A stretch of DNA of 64,000 nt from Paludisphaera soli (GCF_011064595.1 NZ_JAALJI010000002.1:248001-312000); one strand, 5' to 3'; counted from the stretch's first letter, positions 18,690 through 27,695 are shown. Made by a program: numbers and translations. Notes: generated by a model not told the origin, from the sequence alone.

Positions 18690-19525
18690 GATCCCAGGAT
18701 CCGCTCCAGCAGGGGCTTCGCGTCGCGATAGTCGGGGATGACGACGTCGGCGCCGACGCCCGTGAGTCGCTCGCGCTTCCAGGCGTCCATCCGGCCCGAG
18801 CCGTTGGCGGCCTCGTCGCTGGCGACGGCGACGGCCAGGCCGCCGGCCTCCTTGGTATTCTGGATCTCGACGTAGCCGTCGCCGAACGAGAGCAGCTCCT
18901 CGCCCCGGATCGCGTTCTCGCGGAGGATCCGCTCGATCACCATCTTCTTCGAGAACGTCTTGTAGTCGTCCTGCGCGCCGTAGATGTGGGGGCCGAAGTA
19001 GCGGGTCACGTCGAGCAGCTCGGCCTCGCGGCGGACGAACGGCTCGTCGGTGCCGCTGGCCAGGTAGAGGGTCAGGCCGCGGCGGGTCAGGTCCTCCAGC
19101 AGCTCGCGCGAGCCGTGGACGAGCAGGTCGTCGGGCTTGATGGAGCCGTCCTTGAGCCCTTCGAGCCGGTGGGAGATCCGGTCGTCGAGGCGTCGGAGAT
19201 ACTCGTGCTTGTACCAGAGCGGGTCGTGGGGATGGCCGCCGCGTTCGCGGATCCGTTCGGCGAGCTGGATCATCTGGTAGATGGTCTGCTTGCCGTTGAG
19301 GTGCATGATGTCCTCGAACGCCAGCCGGCGGCGGTCCTCGTCGGACTCGCCGTCGAGCGCGGGGAGCATCTCGACGAACATCGGGACCATGACCTCGGGC
19401 CAGCCCTGGCGGACCAGCGACAGCGTGCCGTCGAAGTCGAACAGGACGCGGCTGATCGCCGGTCGGGGGGCGAACGACGGCAGCAGGATGACTTCGCCTT
19501 CGAAGGTCGGGCTCGCGGGCGTCAC
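18686..19525 (-). CDS. HAD-superfamily hydrolase (sugar phosphatase-like)
   Basis: A 279-residue protein with the HAD nucleophile motif VLFDFDGTLS (about 26-35), motif II LASGTDEPF and the late LSFGDGYVEIQNTKEAGG carrying the acidic metal ligands. The large cap between them (about residues 40-140) is helical. It would dephosphorylate a small phosphorylated metabolite, plausibly the bisphosphate or monophosphate made by the neighbouring kinase. A GTG start is chosen: it overlaps the SIS gene stop as GTGA and has AAAGGAG at the right distance. Confidence 0.87.
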   Translation of the reverse strand: MTPASPTFEGEVILLPSFAPRPAISRVLFDFDGTLSLVRQGWPEVMVPMFVEMLPALDGESDEDRRRLAFEDIMHLNGKQTIYQMIQLAERIRERGGHPHDPLWYKHEYLRRLDDRISHRLEGLKDGSIKPDDLLVHGSRELLEDLTRRGLTLYLASGTDEPFVRREAELLDVTRYFGPHIYGAQDDYKTFSKKMVIERILRENAIRGEELLSFGDGYVEIQNTKEAGGLAVAVASDEAANGSGRMDAWKRERLTGVGADVVIPDYRDAKPLLERILGS

Positions 19526-20088
19526 GCCGTCTCCTTTATTTCCATGAACGCGTAGCAGATCAGGTGGTACAGGGTCATCTGGACGTCCTCGACCCGGCCG
19601 TAGTGGCCGTCGGCCACGACGATCGTCTCCTCGGCGAGCGGGGCCATGCCCCCCTTCTTCTCGCCGACGAAGGCGATGGTCCGCAGGTCGCGGTCGCGGG
19701 CCCACGCGAACGCCTTGACGAGGTTCGGCGAGTTGCCGCTGACGCTGGAGCCGATCAGCACGTCGCCGGGGCGGGCGTAGTTCTCCAGGGGCCGGACGAA
19801 GACGTCCTCGTAGCAGTAGTCGTTGCCGATCGCGGTGAGCCAGGCGACGTTGTCGGCCAGGGTGATGACGCGGAACCGGCGGCCGAGGGCGTCGCTGGCC
19901 CCCTTCCCCAGGTCGGTCGCGAAGTGCGACGCGCTGGCGGCGTTGCCGCCGTTGCCGATCACGAAGATCTGGCGATCCTCCTCCCAGGCGCGACGGACCG
20001 TCGCGACGACGCGCTCGACGGCGTCCAGGGGGATCGAATCCAGGGCCCGGTGCTGGGCCTCGATGTACCGCGCCAGCCACGCCTGCAT
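19522..20088 (-). CDS. SIS-domain phosphosugar isomerase (GmhA-like)
   Basis: A 188-residue protein with IFVIGNGGNAASASHFATDLGKG (about 40-62), the sugar-phosphate loop of sedoheptulose-7-phosphate isomerases (GmhA: GNGGSAADAQHFAAEL). SSVSGNSPNLVKAFAWARDRDL follows, and a C-terminal helical segment ends QMTLYHLICYAFME. It should interconvert a ketose and aldose phosphate. As the first gene of the isomerase-phosphatase-unknown-kinase operon it suggests synthesis of a heptose or related activated sugar. The ATG at 20088 gives the family length; a GAGGCTCCCCG stretch precedes it. Confidence 0.88.
   Translation of the reverse strand: MQAWLARYIEAQHRALDSIPLDAVERVVATVRRAWEEDRQIFVIGNGGNAASASHFATDLGKGASDALGRRFRVITLADNVAWLTAIGNDYCYEDVFVRPLENYARPGDVLIGSSVSGNSPNLVKAFAWARDRDLRTIAFVGEKKGGMAPLAEETIVVADGHYGRVEDVQMTLYHLICYAFMEIKETA
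19531..19537 (-). promoter_or_regulatory. Ribosome binding site fixing the GTG start of the HAD gene
   Basis: AAAGGAG on the minus strand lies five nucleotides before the GTG at 19525-19523, inside the 3' end of the SIS gene. It supports this start over the many upstream in-frame codons. Confidence 0.7.
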
Positions 20089-20264
20089 CGGGGAGCCTCG
20101 CTTTCTCAGGAAAGGGGTCGTTCGTCGACCCCCACGATCATAGCCCGCCGCCGGCGCGCGGGCGAGGGGCGCTCGGCGAATCCCCGGGGGCGCCGCGAGG
20201 GCCCCTCCGGGGTTGCCCGGTTCCGGGGGCGCCGGTACCTTGATAGCCGACCGCGACGCCGCGT

Positions 20265-21389
20265 GTGCGGCCCGCGCCCCCCTCCGCGTGCCGAGTCCCC
20301 CTCGTGAACCCCACCCCCCCACCGAGCCCGGCCGGCTGGCGCAAGCCGGCGATCCGCGCCTTGAAGGCGGCGGTGGCGGTCCTCGTGTTCTGGGGCGTCG
20401 GCCGGCACGTCGCCCGGACCTGGGACGAACTCTCGCGCGACGGCGCGACGCCGCGGATCGAGCCGTGGTGGCTGGCCCTCTCGGGGCTAGCCTACCTCAT
20501 CGGCCTCGTCCTCTGCGGGGCCTTCTATCGCGACGTCCTGACGGCGAGCCCGACGCCGATCGGCCTCTTCCCGGCCGTCCGGGCGTACCTGATCAGCCAC
20601 CTGGGGAAATACGTGCCGGGCAAGGCCGTCGTCGTGGTGATGCGGGCCGCGCTGTCGACGCCCTACGGGGCCCGCGCCTCCACCTCGGCGGTGGCGACGT
20701 TCTACGAGACGCTGGTGATGATGGCGTCGGGCGCCCTGATCGCGGCCCTGATCTTCGCGTCCGGCGGGGACTCGCCGGTGATCGCGCTCGACCGCGAGGT
20801 TCTGGGCTTCCGCGAGGTCCGCGCGTTCGTCCTCTTCGCCCTCATCGCCGGCGGCCTGTCGGCGGCCTTCCTGACGGTGGTCGCCCCTCCGGTGTTCCGG
20901 CGGCTCGCGGGCGTGTTCGCGAGGAAGGTCCCGGGGATGGGGGTCGACGCGCTGTCGGACTTCACCTGGGGCCTGATGGCGCGGGGGCTGGCGCTCACGG
21001 GGATCTCGTGGCTGTTCCTGGGCCTGAGCCAGGTGGCCGCCGCGAAGGGGCTGTCGGGGATGGGTTCGCCGGAGCTGGACCTGACGGTCATCCCGGTGGC
21101 CGTGGCGAGCGTGGCCCTGGCGACGGTGGCTGGGTTCGTGGTGGCCGTCGCGCCGGGCGGCCTGGGCGTGCGGGAGAGCGTCCTCATGTACGCCCTGGGG
21201 CCGGCATTCGGACCGGGGCGCGCCGTGGCCGCCGCCCTGATGCTGCGGCTGGTCTGGGTCGCCGTCGAGGCGCTGGCGGCCCTGGTCCTGGGGCCGCTGG
21301 GGCGGCCCGCGAAGCCGAACGAACCCGAATCCGAGGCCGTCGCCGCCGAGGTCTTGCAGGAGTCCGTGCCGATGTCGGAGGCGCCATGA
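20265..21389 (+). CDS. YbhN/AglD-like (LPG synthase TM-region) membrane protein
   Basis: A 374-residue integral membrane protein with about eight helices. The conserved YLISHLGKYVPGKAVVVVMRAAL (about 105-127) and the later APGGLGVRESVLMYALGP are hallmarks of the UPF0104/lysylphosphatidylglycerol-synthase transmembrane family (YbhN, AglD). Members lack the soluble synthase domain and are often linked to lipid or polyprenyl-glycan handling. GTG starts at 20265 and 20304 are both possible; neither has a clear Shine-Dalgarno sequence. The stop overlaps the following glycosyltransferase start (ATGA). Confidence 0.85.
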   Translation: MRPAPPSACRVPLVNPTPPPSPAGWRKPAIRALKAAVAVLVFWGVGRHVARTWDELSRDGATPRIEPWWLALSGLAYLIGLVLCGAFYRDVLTASPTPIGLFPAVRAYLISHLGKYVPGKAVVVVMRAALSTPYGARASTSAVATFYETLVMMASGALIAALIFASGGDSPVIALDREVLGFREVRAFVLFALIAGGLSAAFLTVVAPPVFRRLAGVFARKVPGMGVDALSDFTWGLMARGLALTGISWLFLGLSQVAAAKGLSGMGSPELDLTVIPVAVASVALATVAGFVVAVAPGGLGVRESVLMYALGPAFGPGRAVAAALMLRLVWVAVEALAALVLGPLGRPAKPNEPESEAVAAEVLQESVPMSEAP

Positions 21390-22393
21390 TCAGCGTCGTG
21401 GTCCCGGTCTACAACGAGGAGGAGAGCCTCGCCCCCCTGCACCGCGAGCTGGACGCCGCGTTCGCGAAGCTGGGGGCGGAGGTCGAGTTCCTGTTCGTGG
21501 ACGACGGCAGTCGCGACGGCTCGTGGCGGGCCGTCGCGGAACTCGCGGCGCGCGACCCCCGGGTCCGGGCGATCCGCTTCCGCCGCAACTTCGGCAAGGC
21601 GTCGGCCCTGACGGCCGGCTTCCAGGCCGCGCTCGGCGATCGCGTCTTCACGCTCGACGCCGACCTGCAGGACGACCCGGCGGAGATCCCCCGGTTCCTC
21701 GAACGGATCGACTCCGGGCTGGACGTGGTCAGCGGCTGGAAGCGGACCCGGCACGACCCCTGGCACAAGGTGTACCCCAGTCGGGTCTTCAACGCCCTGG
21801 TCAGCCACCTGACCGGCTGCCGGCTGCACGACCACAACTGCGGCTTCAAGGCGTATCGGGCCGAGGTGCTCCGCGAGGTCGGCATCTACGGCGAGCTGCA
21901 CCGCTTCGTCCCGGCGCTGGCGTTCGCCAAGGGGTTCCGCGTCGGCGAGATCGAGGTGAACCATCGGCCTCGCGAGTTCGGGAAGTCGAAGTACGGCTTC
22001 ACCCGGTTCCTCAAGGGGCTGCTGGACCTGTTCACGGTCGTCTTCCTGACGCGGTTCCGCCAGCGCCCGCTGCACGTCATCGGGGCCTCGGGGCTGATCC
22101 TGTCGACCGTGGGCGTGGCCGGGATGCTCTACCTGGCCTTCGTCTGGTTCGCCAACTTCTGGCAGGCCGACCCCCATCCGATCGGCACCCGCCCCCTGCT
22201 CTTCTACTCGATGGCCCTGCTCCTGGTGGGGGCGCAGCTGTTCAGCCTGGGGTTCCTGGCCGAGTTGGTGACCTCCTACGGCATCCGCGCCGACGACACC
22301 TACAGCATCGCCGAGACCATCCGTCCCGTCGGCCCGAGCCCGGCGGACCGCGTCGCGGCGGTCCCCACGGCCCCCTCGCAACCGGAAGCCTGA
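21386..22393 (+). CDS. Polyprenyl-phosphate-type GT2 glycosyltransferase with C-terminal membrane helices
   Basis: A 335-residue protein. The GT-A domain opens with ISVVVPVYNEEESLAPL and has FLFVDDGSRDGSW, RFRRNFGKASALTAGFQ and the metal-binding LDADLQDDP. About residues 230-300 form two membrane helices, the dolichol-phosphate-mannose-synthase/ArnC/GtrB architecture that transfers a sugar from a nucleotide to a polyprenyl phosphate at the cytoplasmic face. The ATG overlaps the previous stop by 4 nt. The donor sugar is unknown; products of the divergent isomerase/kinase operon are an attractive possibility but unproven. Confidence 0.92.
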   Translation: MISVVVPVYNEEESLAPLHRELDAAFAKLGAEVEFLFVDDGSRDGSWRAVAELAARDPRVRAIRFRRNFGKASALTAGFQAALGDRVFTLDADLQDDPAEIPRFLERIDSGLDVVSGWKRTRHDPWHKVYPSRVFNALVSHLTGCRLHDHNCGFKAYRAEVLREVGIYGELHRFVPALAFAKGFRVGEIEVNHRPREFGKSKYGFTRFLKGLLDLFTVVFLTRFRQRPLHVIGASGLILSTVGVAGMLYLAFVWFANFWQADPHPIGTRPLLFYSMALLLVGAQLFSLGFLAELVTSYGIRADDTYSIAETIRPVGPSPADRVAAVPTAPSQPEA

Positions 22394-22399
22394 CGAACC

Positions 22400-23941
22400 A
22401 TGAGCACCGCCGACCCCCTCGCCCCCGGGCCCGAGCCCCTCGCCGAAGCCCCGGCCCCGGCCCCCCGCACCGAAGCCCGGCGCGTCCTGGGGACGCTCCT
22501 GATCGCGACGGCCACGGCGCTGGCGCTGGGGTCGTTGCTCCGCCAGCCGACGATGATGGGCGCCAACGACATCTCGCGCTGGTGCACGGTCTGGAGCCTG
22601 CTGGAACGCGGGACCTACGTCATCGACGAATGCCCCTGGCACCACGAGACCCAGGACAAGGTCCAGATCCCGGCCGACCCGCCCCGGGTCGGCGAGGACG
22701 GCGAGCCGGTCAAGCACTACTACTCCAGCAAGCCGGCGCTCCTGCCGACCCTGATCGCCGGGCTGCTCTACCCGGCTCGGATGATCTCGGGCGTGCCGCT
22801 CGACCGGGTGGCGCTCCAGCAGCGCGAGCCGCGCTGGAGCCAGGTCCCGGACCCGGACCGCCCCGGCCGCGTGATGGGCGTCCTGACCACCCCCGACCAG
22901 CCGGTGAAGTGGCCGGTGTACATTTTCTACTTCAAACCGGTGTTGATCCTGCTGAACATCGTGCCGTTCTGGGGCTTCCTCGTCCTCTTCGGCCGGATCC
23001 TCGACCGCCGCGCGAAAACCGACTGGGCGTGGGCCTACTGCCTGTTCGCGGCGGCCTTCGGCACCTACCTGCTGCCGTACACCCAGACGCTCAACAACCA
23101 CACGATCGCGGCGTTCGCGGCGTTCTTCGCGCTCGACCAGTTCCTGAAGATCTGGGACGGGGGGTCCGTCGGCGCGGGGCGGTTCGCCCTGCTCGGCCTG
23201 CTCGCCGGCTTCACGGCGACGAACGAGCTGCCGGCGCTGGCGTTCGCGGGGCTGCTGGGGCTCGCGCTCCTGTCGCGGTTCCCGGCGAAGGCGCTGGCGT
23301 GGTACGCGCCGTTTGCGGCGGCGCCGCTCCTGGCCCTGGTCGCCTGCCAGTACGCGGCGTTCGGGGAGTTCAAGCTGGCGTACGAGGAGTTCGGGACCGA
23401 CGCCTACAAGTTCGAGGGGAGCCTCTGGAAGACCCCCCTGGAGCTGGACTCGCTGAACCTCCCGTGGACCGACCCCGAGGAGGCGGCCCGGCGGGGGATC
23501 GCGGGCGAGACGTACGCCAAGTACCTGTTCCACATGACGCTGGGCCACCACGGGTTCTGGTCGAGCACGCCGATCTTCCTGGTGGCCGCCTTCGGGCTGT
23601 TCGGGCTCCTGCGAAGGCGGGGGCCGACGACGGCGGCGGCCTGGCTGACCCTGGCGCTGACCATCGTCCTGCTGGCCTTCTACACGTGGAATCCGAAGGC
23701 GCGGAACTACGGCGGCTCGGCCCAGGGGCTGCGCTGGCTCTTCTGGATGATCCCGTTCTGGCTCCTGATGCTGCCGACGGCCCTCGACGCGATCGCGGCC
23801 CGTCCGTGGGCGCGGCGGCTCGCCGTGCTGGCGCTCTTCGTCTCGGTCGCGTCGGTCGGCTACGCGATGCGAGGGCCCTGGAGCAACCCCTGGATCCAGG
23901 ACATGCTGGAGCACCTGGGCCTGTACACGCTGCCGCGCTGA
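22400..23941 (+). CDS. GT-C-like polytopic membrane protein
   Basis: A 513-residue membrane protein with a Pro/Ala-rich cytoplasmic N-terminus, a first helix near residues 30-46 and then an extracytoplasmic loop starting MMGANDISRWCTVWSLLERGTY, with acidic residues placed as in GT-C polyprenyl-dependent glycosyltransferases. About nine further helices follow. It begins 6 bp after the GT2 gene, which by family would supply its polyprenyl-phosphate sugar donor. Assignment as a transferase is inferred from topology and context; no short motif proves it. Confidence 0.75.
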   Translation: MSTADPLAPGPEPLAEAPAPAPRTEARRVLGTLLIATATALALGSLLRQPTMMGANDISRWCTVWSLLERGTYVIDECPWHHETQDKVQIPADPPRVGEDGEPVKHYYSSKPALLPTLIAGLLYPARMISGVPLDRVALQQREPRWSQVPDPDRPGRVMGVLTTPDQPVKWPVYIFYFKPVLILLNIVPFWGFLVLFGRILDRRAKTDWAWAYCLFAAAFGTYLLPYTQTLNNHTIAAFAAFFALDQFLKIWDGGSVGAGRFALLGLLAGFTATNELPALAFAGLLGLALLSRFPAKALAWYAPFAAAPLLALVACQYAAFGEFKLAYEEFGTDAYKFEGSLWKTPLELDSLNLPWTDPEEAARRGIAGETYAKYLFHMTLGHHGFWSSTPIFLVAAFGLFGLLRRRGPTTAAAWLTLALTIVLLAFYTWNPKARNYGGSAQGLRWLFWMIPFWLLMLPTALDAIAARPWARRLAVLALFVSVASVGYAMRGPWSNPWIQDMLEHLGLYTLPR

Positions 23942-23953
23942 GCGGCGGGGCGA

Positions 23954-25390
23954 TCAGCGGTCGCGGGCGACGGCCGGCTCGGGCGCGTCCCGGCCGCCGG
24001 GCTCGAAAGCCCGGGCGGGGAGCGTGAAGGTGACCCGGGTGCCGACCCCGGGCTCGCTCCGGACGTCGATCTCGCCGTGGTGCGCCTTGGCCACGGCGAG
24101 GCAGATCGACAGCCCGAGCCCGGTGGCGCTCGACTTCCGGGGGCGGGCCGAGTCGATGCGGTAGAACCGCTTGAAGATGTGGGGCCGGTGCTCCGGGGCG
24201 ATGCCGATCCCGTCGTCCTCGACGTAGAGCGTGGCGTGCTCGTGGCGGAACTCCAGGCCCACGCGGATCACGCCGGCGGCCGGCGTGTACTTCACCGCGT
24301 TGTCGATCAGGTTGAAGAGCAGGCGACGGAGCTGGTCGCGGTCCCCCTGGGCGACGCAGGCGGGCGTCGGCTCGACCAGGACGAGGTCCTGGTCGGCCTC
24401 GGCGGCCACGGCCCGCATGTGGTCGGTCACGTCGCGCACGAGGAGGTCGAGCCGGACGTCCTCGAACGAGGGCTTGACCAGGGCGTCCTCCCGGCAGAGG
24501 AACAGGAGGTTCTCGGTCAGCCGGGTGAGGTGTTCGATCTCTTCCAGCATGCTCTCCAAGGTCCGCCGATACTCGGCCGGATCGCGCTCGGTGCGGAGGG
24601 TCACCTCGGCCTCGTTGCGGAGGGCGGCGAGCGGGGTGCGCAGCTCGTGGGCGGCGTCGGCGGTGAACCGCTGGATCTCGCCGAACGAGCGTTCGAGCCG
24701 CGCGATCATGCCGTTGAGCGTCCGGGCCAGGCGGCCCAGCTCGTCGTCGGGGTTGGGGGCGGCGAGCCGTCGATCGAGCCGGGTGGCCGTAATCTGGTCG
24801 GTCTCGACGGCCAGCCGATCCACCGGGGCGAGCGCCTTGCGGGCCAGCAGATAGCCGCAGCCGAGCGCGGCGAAGAGCAGGGCCGGGCCCGTATACAGGA
24901 AGACGTCGCGGAGCTGCCGCAGGTGCTTCGCGTTCATCTCCGTGTCGAGGGCGACCTGCACCAGGAGCGCGGCGTAGGGGGTGTGGATCGCCTTGCTGAG
25001 CATCCGACAGTGGCCCAGGCCGGGGATCAGCACGTCCTCGTAGACCACCTCGCCGTCCGGGCCCGGGGGCGTCTCCGGCGCGGGGAGGCCGGCCTCCACG
25101 ATCCGCTCGGATCGCAGCCAGGCGTCGTTGCCGTCCTCCGTGACCTGCATCTCGAAGACGGGGTGGATCGCAAACTGCCAGACCAGCTGCTCGCGGAGCA
25201 CCTCCGGGTTCTCGGCCCGGCCGATCTGGCCCTCGATGACCGCCATCTGGACGTCGAGGTTGCGGTCGGTCCGCGACTGGAGCAGGCGGATCATCAGCAG
25301 GTCGACGGTCGCGGCGAAGATGACCAGGACGGCGGCCAGGACGGCCCCGTACCAGAGGGTCAGCCGCCATCGGATGTTCAGGCGGGTCAT
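23954..25390 (-). CDS. Two-component sensor histidine kinase (OmpR-partner type)
   Basis: A 478-residue membrane kinase. TM1 is at about residues 12-35, an extracytoplasmic sensor of about 130 residues follows, TM2 lies at about 165-183, then HAMP (KALAPVDRLAVETDQITA) and the H-box FTADAAHELRTPLAAL with the phospho-acceptor H248. NLIDNAVKYT, DDGIGIAPEHRPHIFKRF and TGLGLSICLAVAKAHHG are the N, G1/F and G2 boxes. It phosphorylates the response regulator whose stop overlaps its start (ATGA). The sensed signal is unknown; heavy-metal-sensor-like architecture is possible. Confidence 0.95.
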   Translation of the reverse strand: MTRLNIRWRLTLWYGAVLAAVLVIFAATVDLLMIRLLQSRTDRNLDVQMAVIEGQIGRAENPEVLREQLVWQFAIHPVFEMQVTEDGNDAWLRSERIVEAGLPAPETPPGPDGEVVYEDVLIPGLGHCRMLSKAIHTPYAALLVQVALDTEMNAKHLRQLRDVFLYTGPALLFAALGCGYLLARKALAPVDRLAVETDQITATRLDRRLAAPNPDDELGRLARTLNGMIARLERSFGEIQRFTADAAHELRTPLAALRNEAEVTLRTERDPAEYRRTLESMLEEIEHLTRLTENLLFLCREDALVKPSFEDVRLDLLVRDVTDHMRAVAAEADQDLVLVEPTPACVAQGDRDQLRRLLFNLIDNAVKYTPAAGVIRVGLEFRHEHATLYVEDDGIGIAPEHRPHIFKRFYRIDSARPRKSSATGLGLSICLAVAKAHHGEIDVRSEPGVGTRVTFTLPARAFEPGGRDAPEPAVARDR

Positions 25391-26064
25391 CCCGCGTCCT
25401 TCAGGACGTAGCCGACCCCGCGCACGGTGTGGATCAAGGTGGGCCGGTCGGGCTTCTCGATCTTCTTGCGGAGCAGGGTGATGTAGACGTCGATGGTGTT
25501 GGTCAGGGTCCCGGTCCCCTCCTTCCACACCTCGCGGGCGATCATCTCGCGGGTGACCGGGGAGTTCTTGTTGCGCAGCAGGAACTCCAGGAGTTCGAAC
25601 TCGCGGCGGGTGAGGTCGATCTCGACGCCCCCGCGGACCACGCTGCGGCCGACGAGGTTCATCTCCAGGTCGTCGGCCTGGAAGCAGAGGTCGCGGCTCA
25701 GGACGTCGCGGCGGATCAGGGCCCGGACCCGCGCCAGCAGCTCCACGAACGCGAACGGCTTGACGAGGTAGTCGTCGGCGCCCGAGTCCAGGCCCTCCAC
25801 CCGCGCCTCGACCTCGTCCCGCGCGGTGAGGATCAAAACGGGCTTGGAGAAGCCCTCGGACCGGAGGCCCCGGAGGACGTCCATGCCGTCACGCTTGGGG
25901 AGCATCAGGTCCAGGATGACGGCGTCGACCACGTTGGTGCTGGCCTGCTCGTAGGCGTCGTGGCCGTCGGACGACGTGAGGACCTCGAAACCTTCCTCGC
26001 GAAGCCCGCGTTCGAGGCTCTGGAGCAACTTCGGCTGATCTTCGACGACAAGCAGGCGCGGCAT
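25387..26064 (-). CDS. OmpR/PhoB-family response regulator
   Basis: A 225-residue protein with an N-terminal receiver domain (acidic pocket VVEDQPKL, phospho-acceptor D52 in VILDLMLPKRDGMDVL, conserved K in DDYLVKPFAF). The C-terminal winged helix has DLTRREFELLEFLLRNKNSPVTREMIAREVW and DVYITLLRKKIEKPDRPTLIHTVRGVGYVL. It binds DNA as a phosphorylated dimer. It is translationally coupled to the downstream kinase. Upstream lies a 370-bp gap shared with the divergent lipoprotein, which it may regulate. Confidence 0.96.
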   Translation of the reverse strand: MPRLLVVEDQPKLLQSLERGLREEGFEVLTSSDGHDAYEQASTNVVDAVILDLMLPKRDGMDVLRGLRSEGFSKPVLILTARDEVEARVEGLDSGADDYLVKPFAFVELLARVRALIRRDVLSRDLCFQADDLEMNLVGRSVVRGGVEIDLTRREFELLEFLLRNKNSPVTREMIAREVWKEGTGTLTNTIDVYITLLRKKIEKPDRPTLIHTVRGVGYVLKDAG

Positions 26065-26435
26065 GGAGATACCTCGAAGGTTCCGGGGACGTTCGACCCA
26101 ACCGACCCCTCACCCGGCGACCAGGCCCGGGGAGATCCGCGGGGGGCCGGCTCGACGGATCGGTGCGTCGACACGTCCGGGTCGTCCCGGGCCTCGTTCC
26201 GTCTCGAACGCCCCGGAAGGGCTCCGACAAGGACTCCAGACTACTCCACCCGGGCGTGCGAGGACACGCCGCGCCGCCCATTAAAAATCATTATAGGACG
26301 ATCCCCGACCGACCGGGACGCGCCGACCTTGCGGATTTCATCGTGTTTTCGCGATCGACGGACGATAACGACCGTGCGGGATTCGCCGTGCGGATCGCCG
26401 ACTTCGTCGCCTCGCGCATCGGGGGTTTGTCGTCC
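26065..26435. other. Divergent intergenic region, response regulator / lipoprotein
   Basis: This 370-bp stretch has no supported gene. The only AT-rich island is 26280-26296, which contains a perfect TATAAT on the minus strand (26295-26290) but without a good -35 at 16-18 bp. It probably holds the promoters of the two-component operon and the lipoprotein gene; I cannot assign them confidently. Confidence 0.4.
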
Positions 26436-27695
26436 ATGGCCTTCCGGTCCCCCATGGTCCGGCCTCGCCGCCGGCCGTCGCACGTCTTGCTCGCGGCCGT
26501 GTTGCTCGCCTCGGCGAGCGGCTGCCTGGGCCCGAACGCGCTGCGATCGACCCGGATGAAGTACAACGAGGCGATCCGGGCCACGAACGACGAGCAGCTG
26601 CTGATGAACATCGTGCGGCTCCGGTACGCGGACTCGCCGGTGCTGATCGACCTGCCGAGCATCACCAGCCAGTTCGAGATGGCCGGCACGGCGAGCTTCC
26701 TGGGGGGGCGGGGGAACCAGTACCCGGGCGTCGCCAACATCGGGACCGGAGAGCTGGTCGCCCGCGACAGCCCCACGCTCAGCTTTCGACCCCGCGAGGG
26801 CAAGGAGGTGGCGCGGAGCCTGCTGACTCCGCTCTCGGCCGAGCTGTTCAGCGTGGTCAACGCCGGCGCCAACTTCGAGCAGCTCATGCTCACGACGATC
26901 GACGACATCAATGACGTCCCCAATGCCCCCCAGGCCGCGCTGATGGTCTCCAAGGTGCCGGACGACAACGCCGAATACCTCCGCGGGATCCGCCTCCTGG
27001 CGGACCTCTATCATCGGAAGGCCATCGAGCTGCGGATCGGCGAGCAGGAAGACGAGACGAACGCTTCCGACCCGATCACGCCGGAGGGCCTGGGGGGCGA
27101 CGACCTCCTCAACGCCGCCGAGAAGGGCTACGTCTACCGCCACAAGGGCCAGGGTCAGTACTCCCTCTTGAAGCGCGACAAGGGCCTGGTCCTGAAGGTG
27201 CGCCCGGAGTACATCCAATCGCCCGAGATGCTCGAAGCCGCGCGGATTTTCAAGCTCCGGCCGGGCCTGTCCGGCTACCGGGTGAAGTCCGACCTGGCCG
27301 AGAACGCGCTCGAGGCCTCGCGGACGCTCGACGAGGGGGAGGAGACGATCTATCTCCACATGCGATCGATCCTCCAGATCATGATCTTCCTCTCCAAGGG
27401 GGTCTGCGTCCCCGAGGTGCACGTCGAGGGGGAGGTCGCTCCCAACACCCCGGGGCCCGAGGGCCGGCCCTTCGACTGGACGCGGGTCACCGCCGGCAAC
27501 TTCTTCGTCCGGTCGTCCAAGCACCGCCCCCGTCACGCCGAGGTCGCCGTCCACTACCGAGACCACTGGTTCTTCATCCCCGAGAACGACGTCAACAGCC
27601 GCTCCATCCTGGCCATCCTGGAGATCCTGGTCTCCCTCGAAGACGCCGAGGCCAGGACCGGCGGCCCGCTGCTGACGATCCCCGTGGGCGGCTGA
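26436..27695 (+). CDS. Secreted lipoprotein of unknown function
   Basis: A 419-residue protein with a basic N-terminus, a hydrophobic core (HVLLAAVLLASASGC) and a lipobox cysteine at residue 30, so it is expected to be lipid-anchored. The mature part begins with RSTRMKYNEAIRATNDEQLLMNIVRLRYADSP and later has PREGKEVARSLLTPLSAELF. The same style of sequence occurs in unannotated planctomycete and proteobacterial lipoproteins, to my recollection. No catalytic motif is evident. The ATG at 26436 is chosen because it begins the lipoprotein signal; the open frame extends 91 codons upstream without meaningful sequence. Confidence 0.75.
   Translation: MAFRSPMVRPRRRPSHVLLAAVLLASASGCLGPNALRSTRMKYNEAIRATNDEQLLMNIVRLRYADSPVLIDLPSITSQFEMAGTASFLGGRGNQYPGVANIGTGELVARDSPTLSFRPREGKEVARSLLTPLSAELFSVVNAGANFEQLMLTTIDDINDVPNAPQAALMVSKVPDDNAEYLRGIRLLADLYHRKAIELRIGEQEDETNASDPITPEGLGGDDLLNAAEKGYVYRHKGQGQYSLLKRDKGLVLKVRPEYIQSPEMLEAARIFKLRPGLSGYRVKSDLAENALEASRTLDEGEETIYLHMRSILQIMIFLSKGVCVPEVHVEGEVAPNTPGPEGRPFDWTRVTAGNFFVRSSKHRPRHAEVAVHYRDHWFFIPENDVNSRSILAILEILVSLEDAEARTGGPLLTIPVGG

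Noticed and set aside
20702-23914. A 3.2-kb open frame on the minus strand
   Set aside because: It runs antisense through the YbhN-like, GT2 and GT-C genes; its translation is Arg/Pro/Gly-rich with no domain, and it results from GC-rich third positions on the opposite strand.
26163-26435. Upstream extension of the lipoprotein gene
   Set aside because: The frame is open but does not encode a signal peptide or any domain, and the lipobox signal sits at the ATG of 26436.
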